Assembly: GCF_024752305.1 (NCBI RefSeq)
Contig: NZ_JANTHX010000003.1
Span: 186,001 to 250,000, forward strand
Reading direction: 5' to 3'
From: Protaetiibacter mangrovi
GTDB lineage: Bacteria > Actinomycetota > Actinomycetes > Actinomycetales > Microbacteriaceae
DNA length: 64,000 bases
Shown here: in pieces, positions 6,512 to 14,990 of the stretch
Layout: every line of letters starts with the position of its first letter
Position numbering within the stretch: the first letter of the stretch is position 1
Notes under the pieces: generated by a model
What the model was told of the DNA's origin: nothing
Databases searched by the model: none
Seen by the model: the letters and a program-made list of their open reading frames with translations, nothing else
Translations under genes and position numbers: made by a program

Positions 6512-8885
6512 GGTCATGTGGTTCGCCGAGGTCGGGATGGGCGATGTGCCGCTCGTCGGCGGGAAGAACGCCTCGCTCGGCGAGTTGCGCGCCGCCCTCA
6601 CGAGCGCCGGCGTGCGGGTTCCCGACGGCTTCGCCACGACGGCGGACGCCTACCGCTCCTTCGTCGCCCACAACGATCTCGCCAGCCGGATCACGGCCGA
6701 GCTCGACGGCTTCCGAAGCGGTCGGACGACCCTGCGGGCGGCGGGGGAGGCGATCCGCGAGGCGTTCCTCGCGGCCGAGATGCCGGAATCGCTCTCGGAG
6801 GCGATCCGCACCGCGTATCGGGAGCTCGCACGCGCGAGCGGCGTCGAGGAGCTCGCCGTCGCCGTGCGCAGCAGCGCCACCGCGGAGGACCTCCCGGATG
6901 CCAGCTTCGCCGGGCAGCAGGAGACGTTCCTCAACGTGGTGGGGGAGCGCCAGCTTCTCGACGCCTGCCGTCGCTGCTACGCGTCGCTGTTCACGGATCG
7001 CGCGATCACCTACCGCGGGCTCAAGGGCTTCGACGACCTCTCCGTCGCGCTCTCCATCGGCGTGCAGCGCATGGTGCGCAGCGACCTCGGCGCATCCGGG
7101 GTCATGTTCTCGCTCGACACCGAGAGCGGCTTCGAGCGCGCGGCCGTCATCAGCGCGGCATGGGGCCTCGGCGAGCTCGTCGTGCAGGGCATCGTCGACC
7201 CCGACACCTACATGGTCTTCACGCCCCTGCTCGAGAATCCGGCGCTCGCGCCGATCATCGAGCGCAGGCGGGGCGCGAAGGAGCAGAAGATGGTCTACGG
7301 CCGGGGCGGCAGCGCGCGCACCCGCACGGTCGCGACCTCGACCCGGGAGCGCGAGGCGCTCGTGCTGTCGGATGCGGACATCCTGCAGCTCGCCCGCTGG
7401 GCAACGGCGGTGGCTCGTCACTACGGACGCGCCATGGACATGGAGTGGGCGAAGGACGGCGAGACCGGCGAGCTGTTCCTCGTGCAGGCGCGGCCCGAGA
7501 CCGTCCACAGCACCCGATCGGCGTCGTCGTTCTCCGTCTACCGGCTGACGGGCTCCGGACCGGTGCTCACCGAGGGGGCGGCGATCGGCGGCGGGATCGC
7601 GAGCGGCGAGGTCTGCGTCATCCGCGACCCGTCCCAGATGGAGCTGTTCCGCGACGGGTCGATCCTCGTCACCGAGATGACCGACCCCGACTGGGTTCCG
7701 GTCATGGCCCGCGCCGCGGGCATCGTCACCGAGCACGGCGGCACCACGAGCCACGCGGCCATCGTGAGCAGGGAGCTCGGCATCCCCGCGGTCGTGGGCA
7801 CGGGCGACGCCACCTCCGTGCTCGCCGACGGGCGCCCGGTGACCCTCAGCTGCGCGGAGGGCGAGGTGGGCCGCGTCTACGACGGGGTCCTGCCGTTCGA
7901 ACGGGAGGTCGTCGACCTCGGCGATCTGCCGCCCACCCGCACGCGTCTCATGGTCAACATCGCGAGCCCGGAGGCCGCGTTCCAGTGGTGGCGCCTCCCC
8001 GCGGCGGGGGTCGGCCTCGCGCGCATGGAGTTCATCATCACCGACGCCGTGCGGGTGCATCCGATGGCGCTCGCGCATCCCGAGCGGGTGACCGACCCGG
8101 ATGCGCGTGCGCGGATCGACGAGATCACCCGCGGGTACGCGAACGGCTCCGACTACTTCGTCGACGTCCTCTCGCGGGGGATCGCGAAGCTCGCGGCCCC
8201 CTTCCACCCGCAACCCGTCATCGTGCGGATGAGCGACTTCAAGTCGAACGAGTACGCGCACCTGCTCGGCGGCGAGGCGTTCGAGCTGCCCGAGGAGAAC
8301 CCGATGATCGGCTTCCGGGGCGCCTCGCGCTACTACGACCCGAGGTACCGCGACGGCTTCGCGCTCGAGTGCCGCGCGATCCGGGAGGTTCGGTCTCACA
8401 TGGGCTTCGAAAACGTGATCGTCATGATCCCGTTCTGCCGGACCGTGGCCGAGGCCGACCGGGTGCTCGCCGTCATGGCCGAGAACGGCCTCGAGCGCGG
8501 CGTCGACGGCCTGCAGGTCTACATGATGTGCGAGATCCCGGCGAACGTGATCCTGGCGCGCGAGTTCGCGCGGCGTTTCGACGGGTTCTCGATCGGATCG
8601 AACGACCTGACGCAGCTGACCCTCGGCGTCGACCGCGACTCGGGATCGCTCGCCGCACTCTTCGACGAACAGGACCCGGCGGTCATGCGGATGGTCGCCA
8701 TGGCGATCGAGGGCGCGCACGCCGCCGGCATCAAGGTCGGGATCTGCGGCCAGGCGCCGAGCGACCATCCGGCCTTCGCCGAGTTCCTCGTGGAGCACGG
8801 GATCGACTCGATCTCGCTGAACCCGGACAGCTTCCTGCGCACGGCGCAGCAGCTCGCGCGGATCGAGGCGGTGCCTGCCGGCTGA
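6504..8885 (+). CDS. ppsA: Phosphoenolpyruvate synthase
   Basis: A 793-residue protein that converts pyruvate + ATP + H2O to PEP + AMP + Pi, the gluconeogenic bypass of pyruvate kinase. The order is an N-terminal ATP-grasp domain (about 1-330, starting with VGGKNASLGEL), a swivelling phosphohistidine domain with TEHGGTTSHAAIVSREL (catalytic His near 417), and a C-terminal TIM-barrel with GSNDLTQLTLGVDRD and the catalytic Cys in VGICGQAPSDHP near 748. Pyruvate phosphate dikinase is an alternative, but the length and C-terminus fit PpsA. It is coupled to the PNPOx-like gene. In dormancy-type clusters such enzymes often sit beside Usp genes. Confidence 0.93.
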   Translation: MSEVMWFAEVGMGDVPLVGGKNASLGELRAALTSAGVRVPDGFATTADAYRSFVAHNDLASRITAELDGFRSGRTTLRAAGEAIREAFLAAEMPESLSEAIRTAYRELARASGVEELAVAVRSSATAEDLPDASFAGQQETFLNVVGERQLLDACRRCYASLFTDRAITYRGLKGFDDLSVALSIGVQRMVRSDLGASGVMFSLDTESGFERAAVISAAWGLGELVVQGIVDPDTYMVFTPLLENPALAPIIERRRGAKEQKMVYGRGGSARTRTVATSTREREALVLSDADILQLARWATAVARHYGRAMDMEWAKDGETGELFLVQARPETVHSTRSASSFSVYRLTGSGPVLTEGAAIGGGIASGEVCVIRDPSQMELFRDGSILVTEMTDPDWVPVMARAAGIVTEHGGTTSHAAIVSRELGIPAVVGTGDATSVLADGRPVTLSCAEGEVGRVYDGVLPFEREVVDLGDLPPTRTRLMVNIASPEAAFQWWRLPAAGVGLARMEFIITDAVRVHPMALAHPERVTDPDARARIDEITRGYANGSDYFVDVLSRGIAKLAAPFHPQPVIVRMSDFKSNEYAHLLGGEAFELPEENPMIGFRGASRYYDPRYRDGFALECRAIREVRSHMGFENVIVMIPFCRTVAEADRVLAVMAENGLERGVDGLQVYMMCEIPANVILAREFARRFDGFSIGSNDLTQLTLGVDRDSGSLAALFDEQDPAVMRMVAMAIEGAHAAGIKVGICGQAPSDHPAFAEFLVEHGIDSISLNPDSFLRTAQQLARIEAVPAG

Positions 8886-8899
8886 ATCACCGCGGGGAG

Positions 8900-8982
8900 T
8901 ACCGGTGGTGGGACTCGAACCCACATGCCCTCACGGACAACCGATTTTGAGTCGGTCGCGTCTGCCATTCCGCCACACCGGC
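8900..8982 (-). tRNA. tRNA-Leu (anticodon CAA)
   Basis: On the minus strand the acceptor arm GCCGGTG pairs with CACCGGT, with A as discriminator and no encoded CCA. The anticodon stem ACCGA/TCGGT encloses the loop CTCAAAA, giving anticodon CAA. A variable arm of class II length and the T-loop GGTTCGAGTCC follow. Length is 83 nt. It lies between ppsA and the response regulator gene and marks the right edge of the block inserted after pyk. Confidence 0.95.
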
Positions 8983-9032
8983 CGGTGCCGGCGACCCGCA
9001 TCCGGAGTCGCCGCGGCAACCTGACGTTACCG

Positions 9033-9038
9033 TAGGAT
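9033..9038 (+). promoter_or_regulatory. Leaderless -10 element (TAGGAT) of the ANTAR regulator gene
   Basis: TAGGAT is followed by 6 nt and then the GTG start. No Shine-Dalgarno sequence is present, so the transcript probably begins at the start codon. Confidence 0.6.
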
Positions 9039-9044
9039 TCAAGG

Positions 9045-9650
9045 GTGAGTGACACCGAAGCAACCCCCACCGCGCCCCGTCGCGTCGTCGTCGCCGAGGA
9101 TGAGTCGCTCATCCGCCTCGACATCGTCGAGATCCTCCGCGACAACGGCTTCGACGTCGTCGGTGAGGCGGGCGACGGCGAGACCGCCGTGGCTCTGGCC
9201 ACCGAGCTGCGCCCCGACCTCGTGGTGATGGACGTCAAGATGCCGCAGCTCGACGGCATCTCGGCGGCCGAGCGGCTCACCAAGAACCACATCGCGCCGG
9301 TCGTGCTGCTCACGGCGTTCAGCCAGAAGGAGCTCGTGGAGCGGGCCTCCGAGGCCGGCGCGCTCGCCTACGTCGTGAAGCCCTTCACGCCGAACGACCT
9401 GCTGCCGGCGATCGAGATCGCGCTCAGCCGCTACCAGCAGATCGTGACGCTCGAGGCCGAGGTCGCCGACATGGTCGAGCGCTTCGAGACCCGCAAGCTC
9501 GTCGACCGCGCCAAGGGGCTGCTCAACGAGAAGATGGGGCTCTCGGAGCCGGAGGCCTTCCGCTGGATCCAGAAGGCGTCGATGGACCGGCGCCTCACGA
9601 TGCACGACGTCGCCCAGGCGATCATCGACCAGCTCGCGCCCAAGAAGTGA
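9045..9650 (+). CDS. pdtaR: ANTAR-domain response regulator, PdtaR-like
   Basis: A 201-residue RNA-binding response regulator. The receiver domain (about 10-130) has acidic residues in VVAEDES, the phosphoacceptor in VVMDVKMP (Asp63), the switch Thr in LLTAFS and the Lys in YVVKPF. The C-terminal ANTAR domain (about 140-198) contains LVDRAKGLLNEKMGLSEPEA. ANTAR proteins bind paired hexaloop hairpins in mRNA to antiterminate. In Mycobacterium tuberculosis the orthologue, Rv1626, partners with the kinase PdtaS; no histidine kinase is adjacent here. The GTG start at 9045 is leaderless. The pyk, pdtaR, polA order is conserved in actinobacteria. Confidence 0.93.
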   Translation: MSDTEATPTAPRRVVVAEDESLIRLDIVEILRDNGFDVVGEAGDGETAVALATELRPDLVVMDVKMPQLDGISAAERLTKNHIAPVVLLTAFSQKELVERASEAGALAYVVKPFTPNDLLPAIEIALSRYQQIVTLEAEVADMVERFETRKLVDRAKGLLNEKMGLSEPEAFRWIQKASMDRRLTMHDVAQAIIDQLAPKK

Positions 9651-9679
9651 CTGGACGCGGCGGAGCCGCGCCCAGTCAG

Positions 9680-9765
9680 ATCGAGTAGCGGCGAAGCCGC
9701 GTGCCGAGATCTCAGCGCTCCCCGGAGCATGATTTCGACACGCTCGCTCCGCTCGCTACTCAATC
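9680..9765. repeat. Large imperfect inverted repeat between two convergent genes
   Basis: The left arm (about 9680-9710, starting ATCGAGTAGCGGCG) and the reverse complement of the right arm (about 9732-9765, starting GATTGAGTAGCGAGCGG) match at most positions over some 32 bases. A small separate hairpin, CGGCGGAGCCGCG, precedes it at 9659-9671. Transcribed from either side it would fold into a long stem-loop and terminate both pdtaR and the thioesterase gene. The AGTAGCGAGCGGAGCGAGCGTGTCGA signature, cut here as AGTAGCGAGCG and GAGCGTGTCGA, looks like an interspersed intergenic element. Confidence 0.6.
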
Positions 9766-9774
9766 AGCGGGCAG

Positions 9775-10200
9775 TCACCTGTCCTTCAGGTAGTTCGTCA
9801 TCCGCACCGTCGAGAGGCGGCGCCCCTGCTCGTCGGTCATGACGATCTCGTGCGTGCAGAGGGTGCGCCCGAGCACGAGGGCCGTGCAGGTTCCGGTGAC
9901 CCACCCCTCGGTCATCGACCGCGAGTGGGTGGCGTTGATCTCGATGCCGACGGCCATCCGTCCCGGCCCCGCGTGGATCGCCGACGAGATCGACCCGAGC
10001 GACTCGCCGAGCACCACGTGGGCACCGCCGTGCAGCAGCCCCACGACCTGGCGATTGCCTTCGACCGGCATCCGGGCCACCGAGTGCGCCGCGGACAGCT
10101 CGAGGAACTCGATCCCCATCTTCTTCGCGAGCTGTCCGCCCCCCGAGTCGGCCAGCCGGGCGACGAGCTCCGGGTCGAGGTCGGGCGGGAGGATGACCAT
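9775..10200 (-). CDS. Hotdog-fold acyl-CoA thioesterase, PaaI family
   Basis: A 141-residue hotdog-fold protein. The segment VVGLLHGGAHVVLGESLGS carries the HGG motif and the catalytic acidic residue of PaaI/YdiI thioesterases, followed by GIEINATHSRSM and the closing strand VMTDEQGRRLSTVRMT. It probably hydrolyses an acyl- or aryl-CoA thioester in the cytoplasm; substrate unknown. Menaquinone-pathway DHNA-CoA thioesterase is possible, but no men genes are nearby. The ATG at 10200 follows GGAGCG. It diverges from polA with a 62-bp gap. Confidence 0.85.
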   Translation of the reverse strand: MVILPPDLDPELVARLADSGGGQLAKKMGIEFLELSAAHSVARMPVEGNRQVVGLLHGGAHVVLGESLGSISSAIHAGPGRMAVGIEINATHSRSMTEGWVTGTCTALVLGRTLCTHEIVMTDEQGRRLSTVRMTNYLKDR

Positions 10201-10250
10201 GGGCGCTCCATCGGGGTCGGGACGGTCGGTGGGGTGTCGGGGCCTGCGGA

Positions 10251-10256
10251 TAGGCT
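10251..10256 (+). promoter_or_regulatory. Leaderless -10 element (TAGGCT) of polA
   Basis: TAGGCT, then GGCCGC, then the GTG start: the 6-nt spacing seen across the window. No -35 consensus or ribosome binding site is visible. Confidence 0.6.
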
Positions 10257-10262
10257 GGCCGC

Positions 10263-12929
10263 GTGCCGGAAGAAAAGCCTACGCTCCTGCTCATCGACGG
10301 CCATTCGCTGGCGTTCCGGGCGTTCTACGCGCTGCCGGTCGACAGCTTCGTGACGCGCGACGGTCAGCACACCAACGCCATCCACGGCTTCATCTCGATG
10401 CTGCTGAACCTGCTGCAGGCGCAGAAGCCCACCCACCTCGCGGTCGCGTTCGACATCTCGCGCTTCTCGTTCCGCACGCGCGAGTACGAGGACTACAAGG
10501 GCACCCGCGGCGAGACGCCCCCCGAGTTCGTCGGCCAGGTGCCGCTGCTCGAAGAGGCACTGCACGCGATGAACATCAAGACGCTCTCGAAGGAGGATTT
10601 CGAGGCCGACGACATCCTCGCGACGCTCGCCACCCGCGGCGCCGCCGACGGCTACCGCGTGCTGGTCGTCTCGGGCGACCGCGACACCATCCAGCTCGTC
10701 GACGACGACATCACGCTGCTCTACCCGAACGTGCGCGGGGTCTCGGAGCTCAAGACCTACGACACGGATGCGGTGATCGAGCGGTACGGCATCCGCCCCG
10801 AGCAGTACCCCGAGATCGCCGCACTGGTCGGCGAGACGAGCGACAACCTGCCGGGCGTCGACAAGGTCGGCGAGAAGACGGCCGTCAAGTGGATCCAGCA
10901 GTACGGCACCGTCGAGGAGCTGCTGGCCCACGCCGACGAGATCAAGGGCGTCGTGGGCGAGAACCTGCGCACCCAGCAGGACCGCGTCGTGCGCAACCGC
11001 CGCCTCAACCGCCTCGTGCGCGACGTGGAGCTGCCGCTCGCGCCGGGCGACCTCGAGCGCCAGCCCATCGATCCGACGGCCGTGCGGGCCGTGTTCGACC
11101 GACTCCAGTTCCGCACCCTGCTCGACCGGGTCTTCAAGATCGAGGGCGCGGCGGCGGATGCGGGTCTCGTCGAGGCGGACGGCGACGAAGCGAGCGCCAT
11201 CAGCGCCCCCGTCGTGCGCACCATGATCGACGAGGAGCTCGCCAAGTGGCTCGGCACGCAGTCGCAGGGCGGCACAATGCCGCTCGGGCTGCGGGTGGCG
11301 ACCGTCAACGGCCAGGTGGAGGGCTTCGGCATCGCGAGCCTCACCGAGACCGCCTGGGTGCCGTGGGCTCCGGGGCGCCCCGACTACACGGCACTCGAGG
11401 CGTGGCTGGCGTCCGACGCCCCCAAGTACCTGCACGACGCGAAACGTCAGCTGAAGGCGCTCCGCGCGCAGGGCCTCGCGCTCGAGGGCGTCGCGGGCGA
11501 CACCGCGCTCTCCGCGTGGCTGCTGCGCCCCTCGACCAAGGCCGACAGCCTCGGCGGGCTCGTCTACTACTACCTCGGAGAGACGCTCCCCGAGCCCGAC
11601 CCGAGCCAGCTCGTGCCCGAGACCGAGGCTCTCAGCCCCGCCACCGAGGCGTGGTACCTCGTGCGACTGCAGGCCGAGCTCGACGCGCGCCTCGACCCGG
11701 GCTCGCTCTCGGTGCAGCGCGACATCGAGGTGCCGCTCGTACCGGTGCTGGCGCGCATGGAGGTGCAGGGCATCACGGTGTCGGATGCGGTGCTCGGCGA
11801 GCTGAACAGCCGCCTCGGCGCCCAGGCGGCCGACATCGCCCAGCAGGCGTACGCCGAGATCGGGCGCGAGGTGAACCTCGGCTCACCCAAGCAGCTCCAG
11901 GAGGTGCTGTTCGACCAGCTCGGCATGCCGAAGACGCGGGCCAACAAGACCGGCTACTCGACCGACGCGCAGGCCCTCGCCGACCTGCAGGAGCAGCATC
12001 CGCATCCGTTCCTCGCCCTGCTGCTGCAGCACCGCGACGCCACCAAGATCCGGCAGATCGTCGAGACGCTGCAGACGGCGATCGGGTCCGACGCCCGCGT
12101 GCACACCAGCTACGAGCAGACGGGGTCCGCCACCGGCCGCATCTCGTCGAACGACCCGAACCTGCAGAACATCCCCGTGAAGACCGAGGTCGGCCGCGAG
12201 GTGCGCTCGGCGTTCCTCGCCGGCGCGGGGTTCGAGACGCTGCTCACGGCCGACTACTCGCAGATCGAGATGCGGATCATGGCGCACCTCTCGGAGGACG
12301 CGGGGCTCATCGAGGCCTTCCGCTCGGGGGAGGACCTGCACCGCTTCGTGGGCGCCCGCATCTTCGGCGTCGACCCGGCCGACGTCACCCCCGTCATGCG
12401 CACGAAGGTGAAGGCGATGTCGTACGGGCTCGCCTACGGCCTGTCCGCGTTCGGGCTCTCGAAGCAGCTGCGCATCGAGGTCTCGGAGGCCAAGGAGCTC
12501 ATGGCCGACTACTTCGCCCGCTTCGGGGCCGTGCGCGAGTACCTGCGCGGCGTCGTCGAGCAGGCGCGCGTCGACGGCTACACCACCACGATCTTCGGCC
12601 GTCGTCGGCCCTTCTCCGACCTCACCTCGACGAACCGCGTGCTGCGCGAGAACGCCGAGCGCCAGGCGCTCAACTCGCCCATCCAGGGCTCGGCGGCCGA
12701 CATCATCAAGCGTGCGATGCTCGCGATCGACGCGGAGCTGCGCGCGCAGCAGCTCGAGTCGCGCATGCTGCTGCAGGTGCACGACGAGCTCGTGTTCGAG
12801 GTCGCGCCGGGCGAGCTCGACCGGATGCGCACGATCGTCACCGACGGGATGGCGGGCGCAGCCGAGCTGTCGGTTCCGCTCGATGTGCAGGTCGGTACTG
12901 GCCCGAACTGGGATGCTGCCGCACACTAG
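10263..12929 (+). CDS. polA: DNA polymerase I
   Basis: An 888-residue enzyme for Okazaki-fragment maturation and excision-repair gap filling. The 5'-nuclease domain is at about 1-290 (FEADDILATLA, VSGDRD). The central exonuclease-like domain (about 315-490) lacks the DxE of motif Exo I (LRVATVNG instead), so proofreading is predicted to be absent, as in many actinobacterial and Thermus enzymes. The polymerase domain has motif A LLTADYSQIEMR near 660, motif B RTKVKAMSYGLAYG near 710, and motif C LLQVHDELVFEV near 838. The GTG start is set by the leaderless -10. Upstream of rpsA, coaE and uvrB, as in M. tuberculosis. Confidence 0.97.
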   Translation: MPEEKPTLLLIDGHSLAFRAFYALPVDSFVTRDGQHTNAIHGFISMLLNLLQAQKPTHLAVAFDISRFSFRTREYEDYKGTRGETPPEFVGQVPLLEEALHAMNIKTLSKEDFEADDILATLATRGAADGYRVLVVSGDRDTIQLVDDDITLLYPNVRGVSELKTYDTDAVIERYGIRPEQYPEIAALVGETSDNLPGVDKVGEKTAVKWIQQYGTVEELLAHADEIKGVVGENLRTQQDRVVRNRRLNRLVRDVELPLAPGDLERQPIDPTAVRAVFDRLQFRTLLDRVFKIEGAAADAGLVEADGDEASAISAPVVRTMIDEELAKWLGTQSQGGTMPLGLRVATVNGQVEGFGIASLTETAWVPWAPGRPDYTALEAWLASDAPKYLHDAKRQLKALRAQGLALEGVAGDTALSAWLLRPSTKADSLGGLVYYYLGETLPEPDPSQLVPETEALSPATEAWYLVRLQAELDARLDPGSLSVQRDIEVPLVPVLARMEVQGITVSDAVLGELNSRLGAQAADIAQQAYAEIGREVNLGSPKQLQEVLFDQLGMPKTRANKTGYSTDAQALADLQEQHPHPFLALLLQHRDATKIRQIVETLQTAIGSDARVHTSYEQTGSATGRISSNDPNLQNIPVKTEVGREVRSAFLAGAGFETLLTADYSQIEMRIMAHLSEDAGLIEAFRSGEDLHRFVGARIFGVDPADVTPVMRTKVKAMSYGLAYGLSAFGLSKQLRIEVSEAKELMADYFARFGAVREYLRGVVEQARVDGYTTTIFGRRRPFSDLTSTNRVLRENAERQALNSPIQGSAADIIKRAMLAIDAELRAQQLESRMLLQVHDELVFEVAPGELDRMRTIVTDGMAGAAELSVPLDVQVGTGPNWDAAAH

Positions 12930-12980
12930 ACGGAACACATCCGCACCTGGGATGGGGCGAAGGAGCCGAGAGGAGAGCCG

Positions 12981-13241
12981 ATGTCCGAGCGCACCGTCGT
13001 CGTCGCCTCGAGCGTCGGGTTGCACGCACGGCCCGCCGCGCTGTTCTCGCAGGCCGCCGCGCAGACCTCCGTGCCCGTCATGCTGACCACCGCATCCGGC
13101 CGCAGCGTCAACGCCGCGAGCATCCTCGGGGTGCTCTCGCTCGGCATCGACCACGGTGAACGGGTGACACTGTCGAGCGACGACGAGGCCGCCCTCGAGG
13201 CCCTCGCCGCGATGCTCGAACGCGATCTCGACCTGGAGTGA
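12981..13241 (+). CDS. ptsH: HPr-family phosphocarrier protein
   Basis: An 86-residue phosphotransferase-system carrier. The active His15 is in GLHARPAALF. The regulatory-serine segment NAASILGVLSLGI places a serine at position 47, equivalent to Ser46 of Gram-positive HPr. It accepts phosphate from enzyme I (PEP) and passes it to EIIA components. No enzyme I or EII gene is in the window, so this is an orphan ptsH next to polA. GAGAGGAGA sits 5 nt before the ATG. The transcript probably continues from polA (51-bp gap). Confidence 0.92.
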   Translation: MSERTVVVASSVGLHARPAALFSQAAAQTSVPVMLTTASGRSVNAASILGVLSLGIDHGERVTLSSDDEAALEALAAMLERDLDLE

Positions 13242-13282
13242 CGACGGGACCGAGGTCCGTGTGCTCCGTCGGCACCCCGCCC

Positions 13283-13288
13283 TAGGGT
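13283..13288 (+). promoter_or_regulatory. Leaderless -10 element (TAGGGT) of the DUF885 gene
   Basis: TAGGGT is followed by 7 nt and the ATG at 13296. This decides the start against an in-frame GTG at 13287, which lies inside the -10 element. Confidence 0.5.
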
Positions 13289-13295
13289 GGTGTCC

Positions 13296-14990
13296 ATGAC
13301 GCAGGAACGAGCCGCGACGCCCATCGACGCCATCGCAGAGGAGTGGGTCTCCACCCTCGTCGAGCTGGTCCCCGACATCGCCATCTACATCGGCGTGCCG
13401 GGCCGCACGGGCGAGTACGGCGACCTCTCGCCCGCCGGTCACGAGCAGCTCGCCCAGGCCACCCGCGAGGTGGTCCGCGCGCTCGACGCGGCCGTGCCGG
13501 TCGACGCCGTCGACGAGGTCACCCGCACCGACCTGCTCGCCGAGTCCCGGCTGTCGCTCGAGGCGCACGACGCGCAGCTGCATCTGCGCGACCTCAACGT
13601 GATCGCCTCGCCCGCGCAGGAGATCCGCGAGTCGTTCGACCTCATGCCCACCGCCACCGTCGAGGACTGGGCCACGATCGCCGAGCGCCTCGGCAACCTC
13701 CCCGGCGCGATCTCCGGCTACGTCGAGACGCTGCGCGCGGGCATCGCGGCGGGTGTCGTGCCCGCGAAGCGCCAGGTGCGCGAGGTGGCCGAGCAGGCGC
13801 GTCGCACGGGTCGCACCGACGGGTTCTTCGCCGATTTCACGGCCGGGGCCGCGCCGGAGTCCGGCGAGCTGCCCGGCAGCCTCCGCTCCGACCTGGCCCG
13901 CGGTGCCGAGGAGTCGGCAGCCGCCTACGTGCGGCTCGCCGAGTTCCTCGAGACCGAGCTGCTGCCCGCCGCGGGGGAGCACGACGGCGTCGGGCGCGAG
14001 CTGTACGCGCTGCGCTCGCGTCACTTCCTGGGTGCCGAGGTCGACCTCGACGAGACCTACGAGTGGGGCATCGGCGAACTCGAGCGCATGATCGACGAGC
14101 AGACGCGCGTCGCTCACGAGATCCTGCCCGGGGCGAGCGTGGAGGAGGCGGTGGCGCACCTCGAGGGCGACGCGAGCCGCAAGCTGCACGGCACCGACGC
14201 GCTCCGGGCGTGGATGCAGGAGCTGAGCGACCGCGTCGTCGACGAGCTGGGACGCACCCACTTCGACATCCCGGAGCCCGTCCGCGCCCTGCAGTGCATG
14301 ATCGCCCCCACCCAGGACGGCGGCATCTACTACACCGGCCCCTCGGACGACTTCAGCCGACCGGGACGGATGTGGTGGAGCGTGCCCGAGGGGGTCACCG
14401 AGTTCGACACCTGGCGCGAGAAGACCACGGTGTTCCACGAGGGCGTCCCTGGGCACCACCTGCAGATCGGCCAGGCCGTGTTCAACCGTGCGCAGCTGAA
14501 CACCTGGCGGCGTCAGCTCGCGGGCACGAGCGGGCACGCGGAGGGCTGGGCGCTCTACGCCGAGCGGCTCATGCAGGAGCTCGGCTACCTCGACGACCCG
14601 GCCGACCGCCTCGGCATGCTCGACGGTCAGCGCATGCGCGCGGCCCGCGTCGTGCTCGACATCGGCGTGCACCTCGGCAAGCCGAAGCCGCGCGTGCGGG
14701 GCCTCGAGGACCTTCCGAGCGACGGCACCTGGGACGCCGACTTCGCGCTCGCCTTCATGCGCCGCAACGTCAACATGGACGACGCCTTCGTACGCTTCGA
14801 GGTCAACCGCTACCTCGGGTGGCCCGGTCAGGCCCCGTCGTACAAGGTCGGCCAGCGCATCTGGGAGCAGATCCGCGACGACGCGCAGCGCCGCGAGGGC
14901 GCCGCCTTCTCGTTCCGCGACTTCCACAAGAACGCGCTCGACCTGGGCGGCGTCGGTCTCGACACGCTCCGCACCGCGCTCGCCCCGTGA
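13296..14990 (+). CDS. DUF885 family protein, predicted zinc carboxypeptidase-like
   Basis: A 564-residue cytoplasmic protein of the DUF885 family, related to M32-type metallopeptidases. The family motif VFHEGVPGHHLQ starts near residue 379 and provides the predicted metal-binding histidines and Glu. GHAEGWALYAERLMQELG follows about 30 residues later and is the second hallmark. No signal peptide is seen. Biological substrate unknown. Its TGA overlaps the GTG of the DUF4166 gene (GTGA), so three genes to 16587 form a translationally coupled unit. Confidence 0.87.
   Translation: MTQERAATPIDAIAEEWVSTLVELVPDIAIYIGVPGRTGEYGDLSPAGHEQLAQATREVVRALDAAVPVDAVDEVTRTDLLAESRLSLEAHDAQLHLRDLNVIASPAQEIRESFDLMPTATVEDWATIAERLGNLPGAISGYVETLRAGIAAGVVPAKRQVREVAEQARRTGRTDGFFADFTAGAAPESGELPGSLRSDLARGAEESAAAYVRLAEFLETELLPAAGEHDGVGRELYALRSRHFLGAEVDLDETYEWGIGELERMIDEQTRVAHEILPGASVEEAVAHLEGDASRKLHGTDALRAWMQELSDRVVDELGRTHFDIPEPVRALQCMIAPTQDGGIYYTGPSDDFSRPGRMWWSVPEGVTEFDTWREKTTVFHEGVPGHHLQIGQAVFNRAQLNTWRRQLAGTSGHAEGWALYAERLMQELGYLDDPADRLGMLDGQRMRAARVVLDIGVHLGKPKPRVRGLEDLPSDGTWDADFALAFMRRNVNMDDAFVRFEVNRYLGWPGQAPSYKVGQRIWEQIRDDAQRREGAAFSFRDFHKNALDLGGVGLDTLRTALAP

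Noticed and set aside
8900-8982. tRNA-Leu as an attachment site of an integrated element
   Set aside because: I found no duplicate of the tRNA 3' end to the left near pyk, no integrase, and no composition shift in 1566-8885.
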